Source: Allium sativum (taxonomy: Eukaryota; Streptophyta; Magnoliopsida; Asparagales; Amaryllidaceae). From it: DNA of 64,000 nt. This document shows positions 1-12,133 of the stretch, one piece after another (position 1 is the first letter of the stretch; each line of letters opens with the position of its first letter). Location of the stretch: contig CM060921.1 in assembly GCA_030737875.1 (NCBI GenBank), forward strand, positions 401,924,192-401,988,191. The letters are read 5' to 3'. Under the pieces are notes generated by a model. It worked only from the letters and a program-made list of their open reading frames with translations, did not search any database and was not told where the DNA came from. A program made the position numbers and the translations under genes.

Positions 1-449
1 TCCGTGTTATACGGCGTGGTCCCTTGATTTACTTTACTTTAAAGCCAAAAATAATAACTGTTTTAGTTCTCACACCATTCACATGACCGACCTGGAGTTT
101 ATTGTTTTAACCTAAACTCTGGGTGCCCCTATTTTCCACACGGGCAACTAGTAGTTTTGGTTTTGCAGATTTATATTCACAGGATCCGGGTTTACAGCTG
201 GAATGATATCCAGAAATCTCTGTATTCGTTTATCTGTTTCAGTTGTGTTTTCTATTATTTTCCGCTGCATTGTAATTTAAATCTCTGGTACTTCTCTGAT
301 GTATAATATTTATTCATACTCTGTATATTCTTGTACTCTGATGTGAATTTTTGTAATAAGCAGTGAAATGTTCTTCTTTTTGTGTTTTGATTTGTCTTGT
401 CCTCAAAGCAATCCGTTCTTTCCTTTACGGGGAAGTTCGGGTCGTCACA
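1..449 (+). mobile_element. 3' end of a family-A giant LTR (cut by window start)
   Basis: The sequence is closely similar to the last 450 bases of the complete LTRs ending at 41267 and 48625. It includes the CCGT-ACGG hairpin in the first bases, the GGGTGCCC...CACGGGCA hairpin and the terminal GGGTCGTCACA. The LTR ends at 449. No PBS follows, so this is a 3' LTR or a solo LTR rather than a 5' LTR. The flanking five bases would be ggatt. The other end lies outside the window, so the duplication cannot be tested. Confidence 0.85.
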
Positions 450-981
450 GGATTGCCTTGTTAGCACAAAGTTTCAAAATAAACTAATAAAGTTGCACCC
501 AGTCAGCAAAAAGTTTAAGATCATTATCACTAATTATTCGAGGAAATAAATCTCTATTAAACAATATTGATTGACCTATGTGTTAATCAATGCCCAATTA
601 ACACCTAATGTGCATAATCTATTCTCCATGGTATATATACTTAAAGACTTCTCTATATATACAAGTTTAGGGCAATTCCAATTCATATTAACTAAATGCA
701 AGAATGTGCCTTAGAATATATATATATATATACACATTAAAATAGAAATTTTCCATAAATGTCTAATAAGTAGAAACATTAAATAAGACTTTGAACATTA
801 TTTCCTATTGTGTCAAAACACATATAGTCAATGCATAATTAAGTTATATATATGCATTTGTTTGTCTAAGATCTGAAAAACATGTTAATTAGTGTGCAAT
901 TAATCCATAATTTATGCAATTAACGTGCGATTAATTCACCATGTATGAAATTAATGCATTACAATGTATATACCATTTAAT

Positions 982-1036
<55 letters not shown>

Positions 1037-1070
1037 TGCACACACACACACACACACATACATATATACA
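982..1070. repeat. CA/TA microsatellite
   Basis: Compound (AC)n, (AT)n, (AC)n tract inside family-B copy 1. The corresponding place in the copy at 33860 carries only a short CA run, so the length varies between copies. Confidence 0.9.
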
Positions 1071-1306
1071 CTCAAGGGATGTATTTATTTGTTGCATTAT
1101 GATACGAAACTAATTCACAATGTGCAACTTATCTTTTGCTTGTTTCGATTTCTAGCATATTTATTTCTAGACTATTTTTACTTGTTTCTATATTTTTGTT
1201 ATATTTTTTTTCCGGTTTTGTCATGCATTTAACTTCCAAATTCAGGTGCGTAATTAATATGCATGTATACTTCGAAATTTATTTATGTATAATTACACAA
1301 GATCTC

Positions 1307-2308
1307 TGTTATACCAAAAAATGGCACTAATACCCAAATACAGATATCACCGAATGCAGAAAATGATAAATAAGAGGAGATACATGAAGTTTTTATTGTG
1401 GTTCGACTGTAGATATAGCCTACGTCCACTTTATAATCTTATTGTTATACTGGCAGATTACAAGAATCAGTTACATGCAAACACACAATCCGTGTGTTAA
1501 TTAAGATTACAAGAGGAGAATTTAGATGTAGAAAGGTGCAAAATCCTTGCACTCAGTAATGACAGAGACTGTGGATATGTAAGAGAAAGTCCCAGCCAAA
1601 GAGTCAGAGAGAATCCCCTCAAAATTCCATGTAGTGGTGTATTTATAGTTGTAGGAGAGCCTCTGGGAGGACCGGTTCGTGATGAGGCACGTGGCACCTG
1701 ATCCGGGAAAGTAGGAGCGGGAGTTGCCTGGAGAACAAGTCAACATCTATGTGTAGTGTTACATCCAGGAGGGTCGGGTCGTGATGGCGGCGAGCCGAGC
1801 CTCCACGAGCCGAGTTTCCACGAGTTGATCTTCATGAGCCAAGGTCATGACCAATGAGTGCATCATGAGCCGAGTTGGTGCACGAGCCGTGGTCATGGCT
1901 AGACCCACGAGCCGGGGGGAGGGGGGGAGGGGGGCGACCCCAAGGAGGGCGAGCCTATCCATACTCCAAGCTAGTGATGCTTCGTCACTTCATCGAGGTG
2001 ATTGCCAGTTCGTACTTCTACACATGTTCACGGAAACAGGCATAACCTCGAAACCATAAGTCCGATTGAGCCAAACGAAAGCTCTACCTCAAGCTAATTC
2101 AGAGGGTACGAGAGTTATGGAGCAAAGCTCCATAATTGAAGTTTTGGGGACAAAAAGAGGTCGTTTGATAGGCGTTTCGGGCCAGTTTATGTTAATGTTG
2201 CGATTTCGACCAAATCACTCTATGTCTTCAGACGTTGTTCCAGTGCTTGAGCGTGTTATTATGCAGGAATTCAATGTTTGAAAGCTTTGACCAAAAAGTG
2301 TGTCAACA
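1307..2308. mobile_element. Solo LTR (1.0 kb) of an unrelated LTR retrotransposon
   Basis: A 1002-bp block begins TGTTATACC and ends GTGTCAACA, i.e. TG...CA. It is bordered by near-identical 5-bp repeats, atctc (1302-1306) and atttc (2309-2313). It is absent from the homologous position of the other family-B copy (about 34110-34130), which acts as the empty site. There is no PBS, no polypurine tract and no coding sequence. On the minus strand it starts TGTTGACACACTTTTTGG, which resembles the start of many plant LTRs. The reverse reading is also possible, so no strand is given. Part of it (1750-1960) is unusually GC-rich for this window. Confidence 0.75.
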
Positions 2309-2444
2309 ATTTCAAATGATATACTTATTTCCTATTTTATTTCTTGCACATTAATTTTCTTCTTTTTTGAACGTGTGTTTAATTTAATTTCAAATGCGTA
2401 CCATTTCTAGAATTAATATGCGCATACTCATTTTAAATTAGAAC

Positions 2445-2591
2445 GTCACTTAACGTCATTAAAAATACATGCACGCTCACATACACATATGTACATAAAC
2501 ATACATACATACATACATATATATATACACACACACACACACATAAACACATACAAACACACACATACAGAGATATATATATATATATATG

Positions 2592-2622
<31 letters not shown>

Positions 2623-2789
2623 GTATATATACATATATGTATATATATATACACACACAATATACACACATATACACATATACATAACATTTTATTTATA
2701 TATGTACATAGACACATGCATTTTCGAACTCATAACCTCTAATCTAGGACGTGCAACTCTACCACTCCACCTAACACAATTTTTGTTCA
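2445..2789 (-). mobile_element. SINE-like insert with tRNA-type A and B boxes, copy 1
   Basis: Flanked by the direct repeat AAATTAGAAC at 2435-2444 and 2790-2799. Read on the minus strand it starts with a tRNA-like head: TAGGTGGAGTGG (A box, complement near 2761-2772), then GAGTTCGAA about 35 bases on (B box, complement near 2723-2731). A long CA/TA microsatellite tail follows (2493-2700). Copies with the same flanking repeat occur at 32564-32912 and 34241-34709, so the insertion predates the duplication of the B LTRs. The open frames seen here are microsatellite translations. Confidence 0.6.
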
Positions 2790-2970
2790 AAATTAGAACA
2801 TTAGAAGTTAATAGTTTTATATGTGTTTGTTTTTAATTTACAAAGTCAATATTTTCTAAATCATAATTCCAAATATGTTAAAATTATATATCAAACAGAT
2901 CATATTGAAAAGATCTTTCCAATATACACATGATATCCAGATTATCTACTACTAGAAATACCTATTTTTT

Positions 2971-3374
2971 AAGCATATAACACTTATTAACCATGCCATA
3001 TGAAGGCAATGAACAAAGTTTTGTTCACAAATAATTTATATCTTAGTGTAAATGCTATACATCATCAGAGTTTTTGGTATGTTTCCTTTGAATCCATGCG
3101 GCGATAACAATTACATCAAATGGAAAAAAGCATGATGGGTGGTTTACTATTATAGAAGCAACAGAATGTTAGCTATGTGGAAAGACAGCAATTCACCTAA
3201 ATGCAATGTGCAACTTAGATTTATCATCTCTCCCTAGTTTCTACAATTCATTGTCTTGGTTATTAACTAGAGGCAATAAGAAAAAACTAAAATCCGTACA
3301 AAGGATGTAGAAATACTAATTCCATTAATAGCTTAGTAGCTTGAGAAAGTGTGCTAGCTAAGAACCAAGGTAGA
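2971..3374. other. Unassigned, apparently single-copy DNA
   Basis: About 400 bases with no repeat partner elsewhere in the window and no convincing reading frame. Before the array inserted it was contiguous with 31671-32134; together they make about 870 bp of presumed older host sequence between two family-B pieces. Confidence 0.5.
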
Positions 3375-3379
3375 CTAAG
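3375..3379. repeat. Target-site duplication CTAAG (left)
   Basis: CTAAG immediately before the TGAAACG end of the tandem element. The identical five bases follow the other end at 31666-31670. Confidence 0.9.
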
Positions 3380-4785
3380 TGAAACGATCCGAACTCACCC
3401 ATAAGGGAAAGCCCGGATTGAGTTGAGAACATGACAAATCAGAACACAAACATAGGAACATTTCATTGCTAATACAACAATTACATCAGAGTACAAGAAT
3501 ATAACAAAGTATGAATAAATAATATACCTCAGAAAAATAACAGAGATTAAAATACATTACATAGCAGCGGAAAAATAATACATAACACAGCCGAAAGAAA
3601 TATACAGATATAAAGCTTTCCAAATATAGCTCCAGCTATAATTCCAGGATCCTATGAAACAAGAATCCGCAAAACCAAAACTACTAGCTGCCCATATGGA
3701 AAATAGGGGCACCCAGAGTTTAGATTAAAACAATAAACTACAGGTCAGTCATGGGACTGGTGTGAGAACTAAAACAATTATTTAAAAATTCACTTTAAAA
3801 ATAAAGTAAATCCAGGGACCACGCTGCATAACACGGAACGGGTTTTCTCCCAAGAATACCAGTGCATAAAACAGTTTATAAATAACGCAATGCTTTTCAA
3901 AAAATGAAGCTATTATAAGACTCAGGTCCCATCACACAATGCAACGCAAGCCGGAGGATAGAATTTTACCTTATAATAGCCAAACATGCATGGTACGTTT
4001 AAAACAAATCATTTTGATATTACTATAAGTGTATAGTGTCAAAAACAACTTCAAATATAAATGTATCAATCATAGACGACATAGTACCCCATCCTACTAT
4101 GTCGCCATACTAGTTATGTAATTAAAACCGAAATGTCACGTATTGGAAATTTGATTCCATCTATGATTCGAGGCCAGGCATGGCTCCTCACTGATTCAAG
4201 ACACTCTAGCAAATGTCTCAAGATTACACACTTAAAGCAATCCTGGATCTTCAGGGTCGGTCCTCCCTTATGTTTGAGGATTTGTTATTCCTGAACACAC
4301 GTTTGCCGGTCCAATCGGACTTATCCATCGGCCCCATAGTGACCGATATATCCATGGCGCCTCTCTATCCATCATCCACATTGGTAAAAATATAAATTTC
4401 TGGGCTTCATATCATGGCACCACCCATAGCTAGAAAGAAACGTCGTGCACTCCCTGTAGTCACGATCCCGTTTTTGACTCATACCGAGGTGTGAGGCCCG
4501 CGAGTTAATGCTATACAAAACGCTATGCTATTTAAAGCCGTGCTTTGATCATCAACCATAAGACTCTTCTTTTCAACAAAAGCCTTGGTCATTTGCATCT
4601 CAGCAAGCCACACTGACAATTCACGCCATGCAATTGATGTCTATCAATATATAACCTCTAAGCTCATGCATCTCAAAGAAGGGTGTTATGCAAGAGAATA
4701 AATTCTACACCACCAAACATATATATATATTTAATAAAGATCAATCAACATAGAATAAAATCTAATGTCAAACACATATCCATTT

Positions 4786-6926
4786 TGTAACAACCCAGAA
4801 AATACGAGCCAATTTAAAATTTTTAAATTGGTTATTTCAAAGGAGTTTGAGCAATTAAAATAGAATATTTCAATAAAATAGTGAATTAGAAATAGTGGGG
4901 TAGTTTGAAAATTTGAATACAAACTTTGACTGACTGCACCCAGTGCAAAATATAACGGATTTTAGTGAAACCAAAAATATTTAAATTTGTTTATGAATAT
5001 CTTTCTAACGAAGTTGAAAAATCGAAGTTTCATGGCGGGAATCAAAAGTTATGACCAAATTAATTTTCAAAAAGGTCGTTATATAGAATATATAGCCCTT
5101 GAAAATAGATATTTTGCAAACGACCTCGGAATTTGACGAAACCACTTTTGTTGGATCTGGAATGTCAAACTATTGCTAGGTTTCAAATTTCGCAATTTTT
5201 GAAGCTAGTATGTGAGCGTGGCAAAAAAATGTGTTTGGTCAATTTCTGTTAAATTGGATCGACCAGAAAATGGCCATTTTTCAAACGATCTCAGAATTCG
5301 ACGAAACTAGTTTTGTTGGGACCGCAGCATCAAAACATAGCTAGATTTATTTTTCTGGAATTTTTTGAATCAGTTTATGGCCCTGGAAAATTGAAATGTA
5401 CGTTCAAATTGAATATAAAATGTTTTATACTTTAATTTGAAAAATAATTTACTGTAATAGTCGAATGGGCCTACGAAACATATCCCATTGTGTCCGGGAT
5501 GGGGGTAATTAGCTAGGGGCGATAGTCGTTGGGTTTGAATTGGTGTCTGTGTGGAGAAAGACTATTTTAAAATTTAATAAAACCTTCGACCAATCAAACT
5601 TCTTCATTCATAATAAAAAAAATATCACAGAAAACCCCCCCCCCCCTCGACAACGACGATGGAAGCAGCTCCTCCCTTCCCTGGCGATTTCCGATCGCCA
5701 CGGCACGAATCAGCACCACCCACAGTTCAACTTTTTGTAGTTCTCCTTCCCCTCTTCAAATCCATATAAAGAACTCCCCCCTATCGTTGCTCCTACTGCG
5801 AGATTTCCTCCTTCAATGTCCCAACCTTCCAGCCTTGACATTTATATCTACTTTTCACCTGTGTGGTTAGTAGAATGCGAGGCGCCTCGATTATAGGTCT
5901 GTAAGGACCAAGAAACGTGTGTTCAGGAATAACTAATCCTAAAAAGTAAGAGAGGACTGGGCCAGCCGATTCCAAGGACCGCTGTGTGCGATCCTGAGGC
6001 ATTTGCTAGAGTGTCTCGAACGGAGAGGAGCTTGCCCCTTGCCTCGACTCATGATGGAATCCAATTTCCAATACGAAATTGCGGATGTGATTGTATTACT
6101 AGTATGGCGACATGATATATGTTACCCATGCCGTCTATGAATGATATTTATGATTGAAATCACTTTTGAAACATATATGCACTAGTAATAATATCTAACA
6201 CTTTTGTTTTATACGTATGAAGCATTTTGGCCATTATAAGGTAAAACTCTATCCTCCGGCTTGCGTTGCATTGTGTGATGGGACCTGAGTCTTATAATGG
6301 CTTCATTTTTATAAAAAGCATTGCAATGATTAATCATTTACTTTATTTCATGCACTAGCATTCATTGGAGTGAACCCGTTCCACGAAAGTGGCGTGGTCC
6401 TTTGATTTGCCATATTATTGTTGTTTAATAAGTTAAGTAGATTTCTCATACCAGTCCCATGACTGACTCGTAGTTTGTTTCACCTTGCAAACTCGGGTGC
6501 CCATATTTTCACACGGGCATCCTAGTTACAGGTAGCTGATATATTTTGGCTTGGCACCGCAGTAGAGGTGCACTTTTGGGCTAATGGCGAGGCTTGACTA
6601 CATTGTGATGACTGTGACTTTTCTGCCATTATTGTATATGTATTATGATTCCGCCACTGGCGATGTGAACTGATGTTTAGTTTATGTATTCTCTATGTAT
6701 GATTCTGCCACAGGCGATGTAGATTGATTATGTACTGTTATGCACTAAGTAGTATCTTGCACTGTGCTCTCTGATGTGGTGATATTTATGATTCTGCTAT
6801 CATATTTGTGTAAATTATTCTATTTTCTCGTTTATGCTATTATCTGTACTCTGCTAATGATGATTAATGTGTTATATTCCAATGATAATCCTTAACACCG
6901 TGGCACGGGGTTTTGGGGTCGTCGCA
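4786..6926 (+). mobile_element. Nested solo LTR, 2.1-kb family-A relative
   Basis: Begins TGTAACAACCCAG and ends GGGGTCGTCGCA. It is flanked by a perfect duplication CATTT (4781-4785 and 6927-6931). The interrupted sequence rejoins to match 19340-19360 of the uninterrupted LTR. Orientation is opposite to the host LTR. It has the family-A U3 (GACGAAAC boxes, 5130-5320) and the LTR-end hairpins, but lacks most of the central 4 kb, so it is an internally deleted or short subfamily member. Its hairpins carry paired substitutions relative to the others (GCCATTATAAG with CTTATAATGGC; CCAC-GAAA-GTGG). Confidence 0.9.
6230..6392 (+). other. LTR-end hairpins H1 and H2 with compensating changes
   Basis: H1: GCCATTATAAG (6230-6240) pairs with CTTATAATGGC (6291-6301); other copies have GCTATTATAAG with CTTATAATAGC. 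H2: CCAC (6381-6384), loop GAAA, GTGG (6389-6392); other copies have CCGT, loop GTTAT, ACGG. Both ends of each stem changed together. Confidence 0.7.
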
Positions 6927-7142
6927 CATTTACTAGTTCGTTCTGGGTCTGAACGAAACTGGAGGCACCTTATTCCTCGTCCCATATGTCCAATACAGGA
7001 GAGAGGTCCTCGCATATCTGCTCGATCACCAAGTACGTCTGGACGATCACCACTTATTACTTTGTCTTGGGTGTACAGCCCAATCAAGACATCAGTAATC
7101 ATCCAAACGATGTGAAGATCTCCAGTCTTCAACCACCATCTT

Positions 7143-10100
7143 TGTAATGCCCCATATTTTTAACGGATAATAAATAATATATTTAATTATTTAAATAATG
7201 GTTTGGTAATTTAAAATGACCAAAATTAAATAATGTTGAATATTAATTAATATAAATAATAGAATAATATATTTAATTTCCGAAACAGTTGGAAATAGTG
7301 GAAATCACAATATTGTGTGAGTTGGATCATTTATAATATATATTTCAGTTTAGAATTGAATTATATTAACGAATATATTTTATAAATGATAGTTGAAAGT
7401 ATAATTATATTATAATTATAATCGAGCTTGAATGGCGCGGCAGTTCGTAATTTGGCGATTCGAACTTTAAATGAATATACAGAATCCGTTTTAAGTCGGA
7501 TTTCTGTGAAATAAGAAACGTTCGGAGCTGGTGAAGTACATTTTTCTAATGGAAGAGAAAAATTGAGATTTCGCCCTGTAGATTTTGATTTATGATCAAA
7601 TCAAATTTTTGAAAATTCGCTATGGAATTCCTTTATAATTTATAATGATTTATTTATGTTATAAATGGATTTATAATATAAATTGAATACTGATTTAATA
7701 TAGATTTGAAATGTCGGGTTATAAGTTCAGATAGGAATATTTTGGAGCTGTATTATATTCTGTGTGAATATATACGATAATATTTATTTATTAATATTAA
7801 ATTTAAATATTTTTAAATATATTAATATTTAAAGGGTTTATTTAGAGCTTTAAAATAGCCAGTTTTGCAAAAGACCTCCGTTTTCGACGAAACTAATTTT
7901 GTTGAATCTAAAATATTAAATTATTGCTAGATTTCAATTTTCGTGATTTTTGGAGGCAGTATGTAGCCGTACGGGATTTTAATGTGAAAAAAAGTCAATA
8001 ATTTGACCTTTAAAAATACGTTGTGTGAGCAAACAAACTCGGAATTTGATGAAACAAGTTTCGTTGAGTCCGTAATGTTGAACCGTAACCGCCTGTCCAT
8101 TTTCATCAAAGTTGGGTATTGTATGTGATCGTACAGATTTTTAAACGAAATATACATATAATGATTGATTATTTTATTATTTAACCAATCCTATATATAA
8201 TCCTTAACATCTCATAACCCTTCCATCTCGTTTCTTTAGACGATGTTTTACAGTCGCCAACGTTCTTTATCTCAACGTGAAAAATCCTCTCTTAGAAATT
8301 CATAACAATTCCAAATAAAATCTAAAAATCCTAAAACAATTGTCTTTCAATTCCTTGTGCAAATTCCTTTAATCCAATGTATGTATTGTGGCATTCGAGT
8401 TCTGTTTCCATCGAAGTCCAAGTTTTCACGGAAACTAGGTTTCCAAATGCTTTGAGATTGAGGCTTCAACGCGAGATTCAGTGATCGTTTTTGGATTTAG
8501 GAGGCCGAAAGAAGCTCGTATACAAAATTCTGGGTTGCTCGGTGAATATTTGGTTCGGTGGTTTCTTCGTTATCGAGCGGAGTTGGTTGTTCGACGTAAT
8601 GGCGGGTTGAGGTGCGAGATGGATGAATTGGTGACAGGATGATGGAGATTGAGATGGAGATTTCAATGGTTGTGGTGGCGTTGGATTTAGTGAAGAGATG
8701 AGAGGGTTCTTGCGAATGGGAATGGAGTAATGGCCATGAGCGTTGCGTTTTTATTTTTGGACCTGGGAGGATGATGAGCGGGTTATTAACAAGGATTAAT
8801 TTATTTTAACTGAAGTTCAACTGTTGGTTACAGGGTGCAGAAAGTATTTGAAGTGGGTTGATTTCATGGGTGTTGTTGCCATTTAAATTGAAAGAGGAAG
8901 ACGGGAAAAGCAAGGCCTATAGTGGGATTTCGTGGTGAGGGAGTTTGTTTTCCTGTCTCGTGAAGTAAATGAGGGAGAAGGAGTATCAACGGTACATGAT
9001 TAAGGGTAAAACGAGGCTCAAGGGCTAATTATATATAAGTGATTAATGATCACTGATTATAAACAGACTTATAATGTTAATATCTCACTCATTCGCATAC
9101 TGAATTGAACCAACCCATCTTTTTGGAATCGTAGCAATGAGAGAAATATTATAGAACTGGTTTCGGTGAGAACTAAGATATTGGAACTTTGTGATAAAAT
9201 CAAATGCAGTTTGATTTAAAATCGAAACAAAAGCAGAATCATCAACTGCGAACATGTGAGTAAATCTCACTAAATCTGCACAGTTATATTTTTATAATGT
9301 ATTTCTAGTATTGATAAATGATGATTGATTGCTGTGTTGATTGTTTAGTTGAATTGCTAATGTATTGGTTGAAATTATAGATAGCGATATATATATATAT
9401 ATATATAAAAATCGTTAATCAAATATTGATTCTGTTTATCAAAATATTTCATATTGAAATGAAATCGATGTTATTTATATTGTTTAACATTTGGGGATGC
9501 AGGGAAACAGGTTGGAGGGATCCAACTGGATTCCTCAATACTTATAATATTGTTTGTTTTCATATATTGTCATATATGATGTGATATAAACACTGTGATT
9601 GATTATGATGACATTGGTCTGTTTTAATTGGTATTTTAAATACCATAAGAAATACAGTAATGTGAAAGGGAATTTTCAAAGTGTATTTTGAAAATGAAAT
9701 ATTTATTTAGGAAATAATTAGAATTATATAAAAGGAATATTTATTTGGAAGTAAATAGAATTATATAAAAGGAATATTTATTTGGAAATAAATAGAATTA
9801 TATAAAGGGAACATTTGGGAAACAAATAAAATAAAAAGGAAAATTGGCTGGATATAAAAGAATTATAGGAAATTGATTTAGAGTAAATATTTAATAGAAA
9901 TCTATTTTAACAGATAAATTAAGGAGAATAATTTATAAACAATGTTTATAAATTAAGGAAATATTTATCAGTTGATAAATTGAATTTAAAAATTTGAATT
10001 TTTATAGAGAAGTAAAATCGGCTTTAACACCGATAACTGAAATGGAATGTGAACGTAGTATTACAAAGGAAATTTGCAATGAGATTATAAATGTTGGAAA

Positions 10101-12133
10101 TGAAATAAGATTTGTATGAGTAATTCTGTAAATATAAATAGAATTTGGGTTTGAGATATTGTTTTTAAATACGAAATCAAACTGTTTTGATTATATAAAG
10201 AAATATTATTCACATTCTATGTGAGAAATTAGATTAAAGTAAATATTTTGCAAATAAAATATTATAAAGGAATTTGAGGTTTGAATTAGGAATTTAAATG
10301 GAATTACTGAAAATAGAAACTTATTGGAAATTAGCTGAGTTGAATGGCTTTCTGGGTATCGATGCGTTTACACTTGTTCAGCCTTCGGGTATCGATGCGT
10401 TTACACTTGTTCAGCCTTCGGGGTTTATACTTGGGAAGTTGTTCTCTTACTAGTTTACAGTTAGAGATTGATAGAGGTGGGAAGATATTGATGCGTGAAT
10501 AAGAAATGGAAACGTTTTCCAAAGTTAATAACATATATTTTCTAATTTTAGAAAGTAAGGAATTTATGAATATATGGAAACCATAAATGTGAAATTGGGA
10601 AATGAAATGATGATTGATCGGTAAGATTTCCATTTGGGAATATGACCGTTGTTTGTACACATGTTTTCCTTTGATAGTTAAATCACCGACTATCAAAGAT
10701 TTTGACCATTTCCGTTGTCAATGCGGAGAGACCGGGATCAGATATATTATCTGAAAACCACTCCGTATGGAATTAGCGTTGCGAATCAAATATGATGAAG
10801 ATAATTGAAGATGGAGTTATGCAAGGGTTGTTTAGTAAATCCTACCTAGAAATTGCCTAAGATGGATTTACAGAATAGTACCTTTGGTCTGTCTAGTCCC
10901 AGGACGACCTGTATGGAAGAATGTCTGATGGAGATCGCGTAAGTTAATCTCTTCAAACATATTTACGTTTGGTGGTGGAGGAATTCATTTCTCTTATCTA
11001 TTTACCCATGATATGTTTGGAGAAATCAATTTGTGATTTAGCGGGTATGACGATGTGACATTCAAAGTGAATGAAGTGTGGTTTGTAAAGGATACGTTAT
11101 GGCCTTTAGCCTCACAACCGGAAATGGTATAAAATCGGGTAGGTCACATGGCTAAGTGGTTAGCTGCCAATTTGGGTGTATTGTCACATGATCTAGAGTA
11201 ATTCCATTTTCTTCTTTAATCTATTTCGATGTTGTCCCATTCGGGAAACGGTTGTTGATCCCAATCGTTGGTGATAATACATTCGGTACATTCAAGCGAA
11301 ATGTGTGACCGGTCATGTTTAGCATGGGTTACAAGATGTTCTTGTTGAACCCGGTGTATTCCTCTCTAGAGATGCACTGTCGGAAGGTGGTCCCATACCT
11401 TGCCAGTTGGAATTCATTAACCAATAAGCGCCCACAGTTTTTGATTATATATTATTTATGTGGAACGTGAGATGAAAGCATTCTGCTAGATGATTATTAT
11501 ATTGTGATTGATGGACATTATTATAATATCAAAAGAGTTTTGATATAAAGATTATTGTTTCTTTCAAAAGGATTTTGAAAGTTACATCAAGTGTTTTAGA
11601 TTCTCATAAGGGAAAAACCCATTCTGTGTTATACGACATGGTCTTATGAGATATCGTTTATTTTCTCAAACTGTTTTAAATTGTTTACTCACATCGGTCA
11701 CATGACTGACCCAAAGTTTATTTTGTTTTGTTTTCCCTAAACCCTTAGGTGCCTAATTTTGTACGGGCAGTCAAGTAGTCAGGATTTACAGATACACTAG
11801 ATGGGGCTTGGAGCAGGAGGCCTCAGCAGCTTTTTATAGCAATTGTTTACTTCCGTTGTGTTGTAAGTGCTGTACTTTGATAATGATATGTATATTCAAG
11901 TACATATTTGTATTTCAAAGTTATGTTATATAGTATATTTTAATCGTTCCGCTGTGAGGTTCGTGTTACTCTGATGTTGTAGTTGTCATCTTCTTCTTCT
12001 ATTCTAATTTTCTATCTTATCTATTCTCACCGTCTAACTTCTTTCTATTAACTATCCAGTATTTCTGATGCTTAGGTAGTCGACATGGAGATTATGTCGA
12101 TAACCAAGGTCGCAAGTTCCCAGGGTCGCTACA
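7143..12133 (+). mobile_element. Nested solo LTR, 5.0-kb divergent family-A relative
   Basis: Begins TGTAATGCCCC and ends GGGTCGCTACA. It is flanked by atctt (7138-7142) and gtctt (12134-12138), a 5-bp duplication with one change. Removing it restores the 'caaccaccgtcttcatcg' sequence seen at 19550-19566. Most of its middle no longer aligns to family A by eye. The U3 GACGAAAC repeat (7890, 8050) and the 3' hairpins persist: TCTCATAAG/CTTATGAGA (11602-11610/11643-11651), CGGTC-ACAT-GACTG (11695-11708), TGCC...GGCA (11750-11769). It has no PBS, polypurine tract or coding sequence. The frames at 8478-8666 and 10331-10696 are not supported. Confidence 0.88.

Larger units (their letters stand above)
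600..2970 (-). mobile_element. Family-B LTR fragment, copy 1
   Basis: This stretch is homologous to the inverted-repeat arms at 32135-33690 and 33691-34932. Shared blocks run in order: the segment at 640-770, the 'acacatatagtcaatgcataattaag' block split around 820-850, the block at 1180-1290, and 2310-2445, then the SINE-like insert and 2790-2970. It lacks the LTR start (TGTAACAACCC) seen at 32135 and 48833; recognisable similarity stops near 2970. It is interrupted by a 1.0-kb solo LTR at 1307-2308. Aligning it with 34100-34130 shows the empty site. The left boundary is approximate. Confidence 0.7.

Noticed and set aside
2433..2836. Tyr/Ile/Cys/Val- and His/Thr-rich frames, also at 32651-32924 and 34367-34631
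   Set aside because: Direct translations of CA/TA microsatellites.
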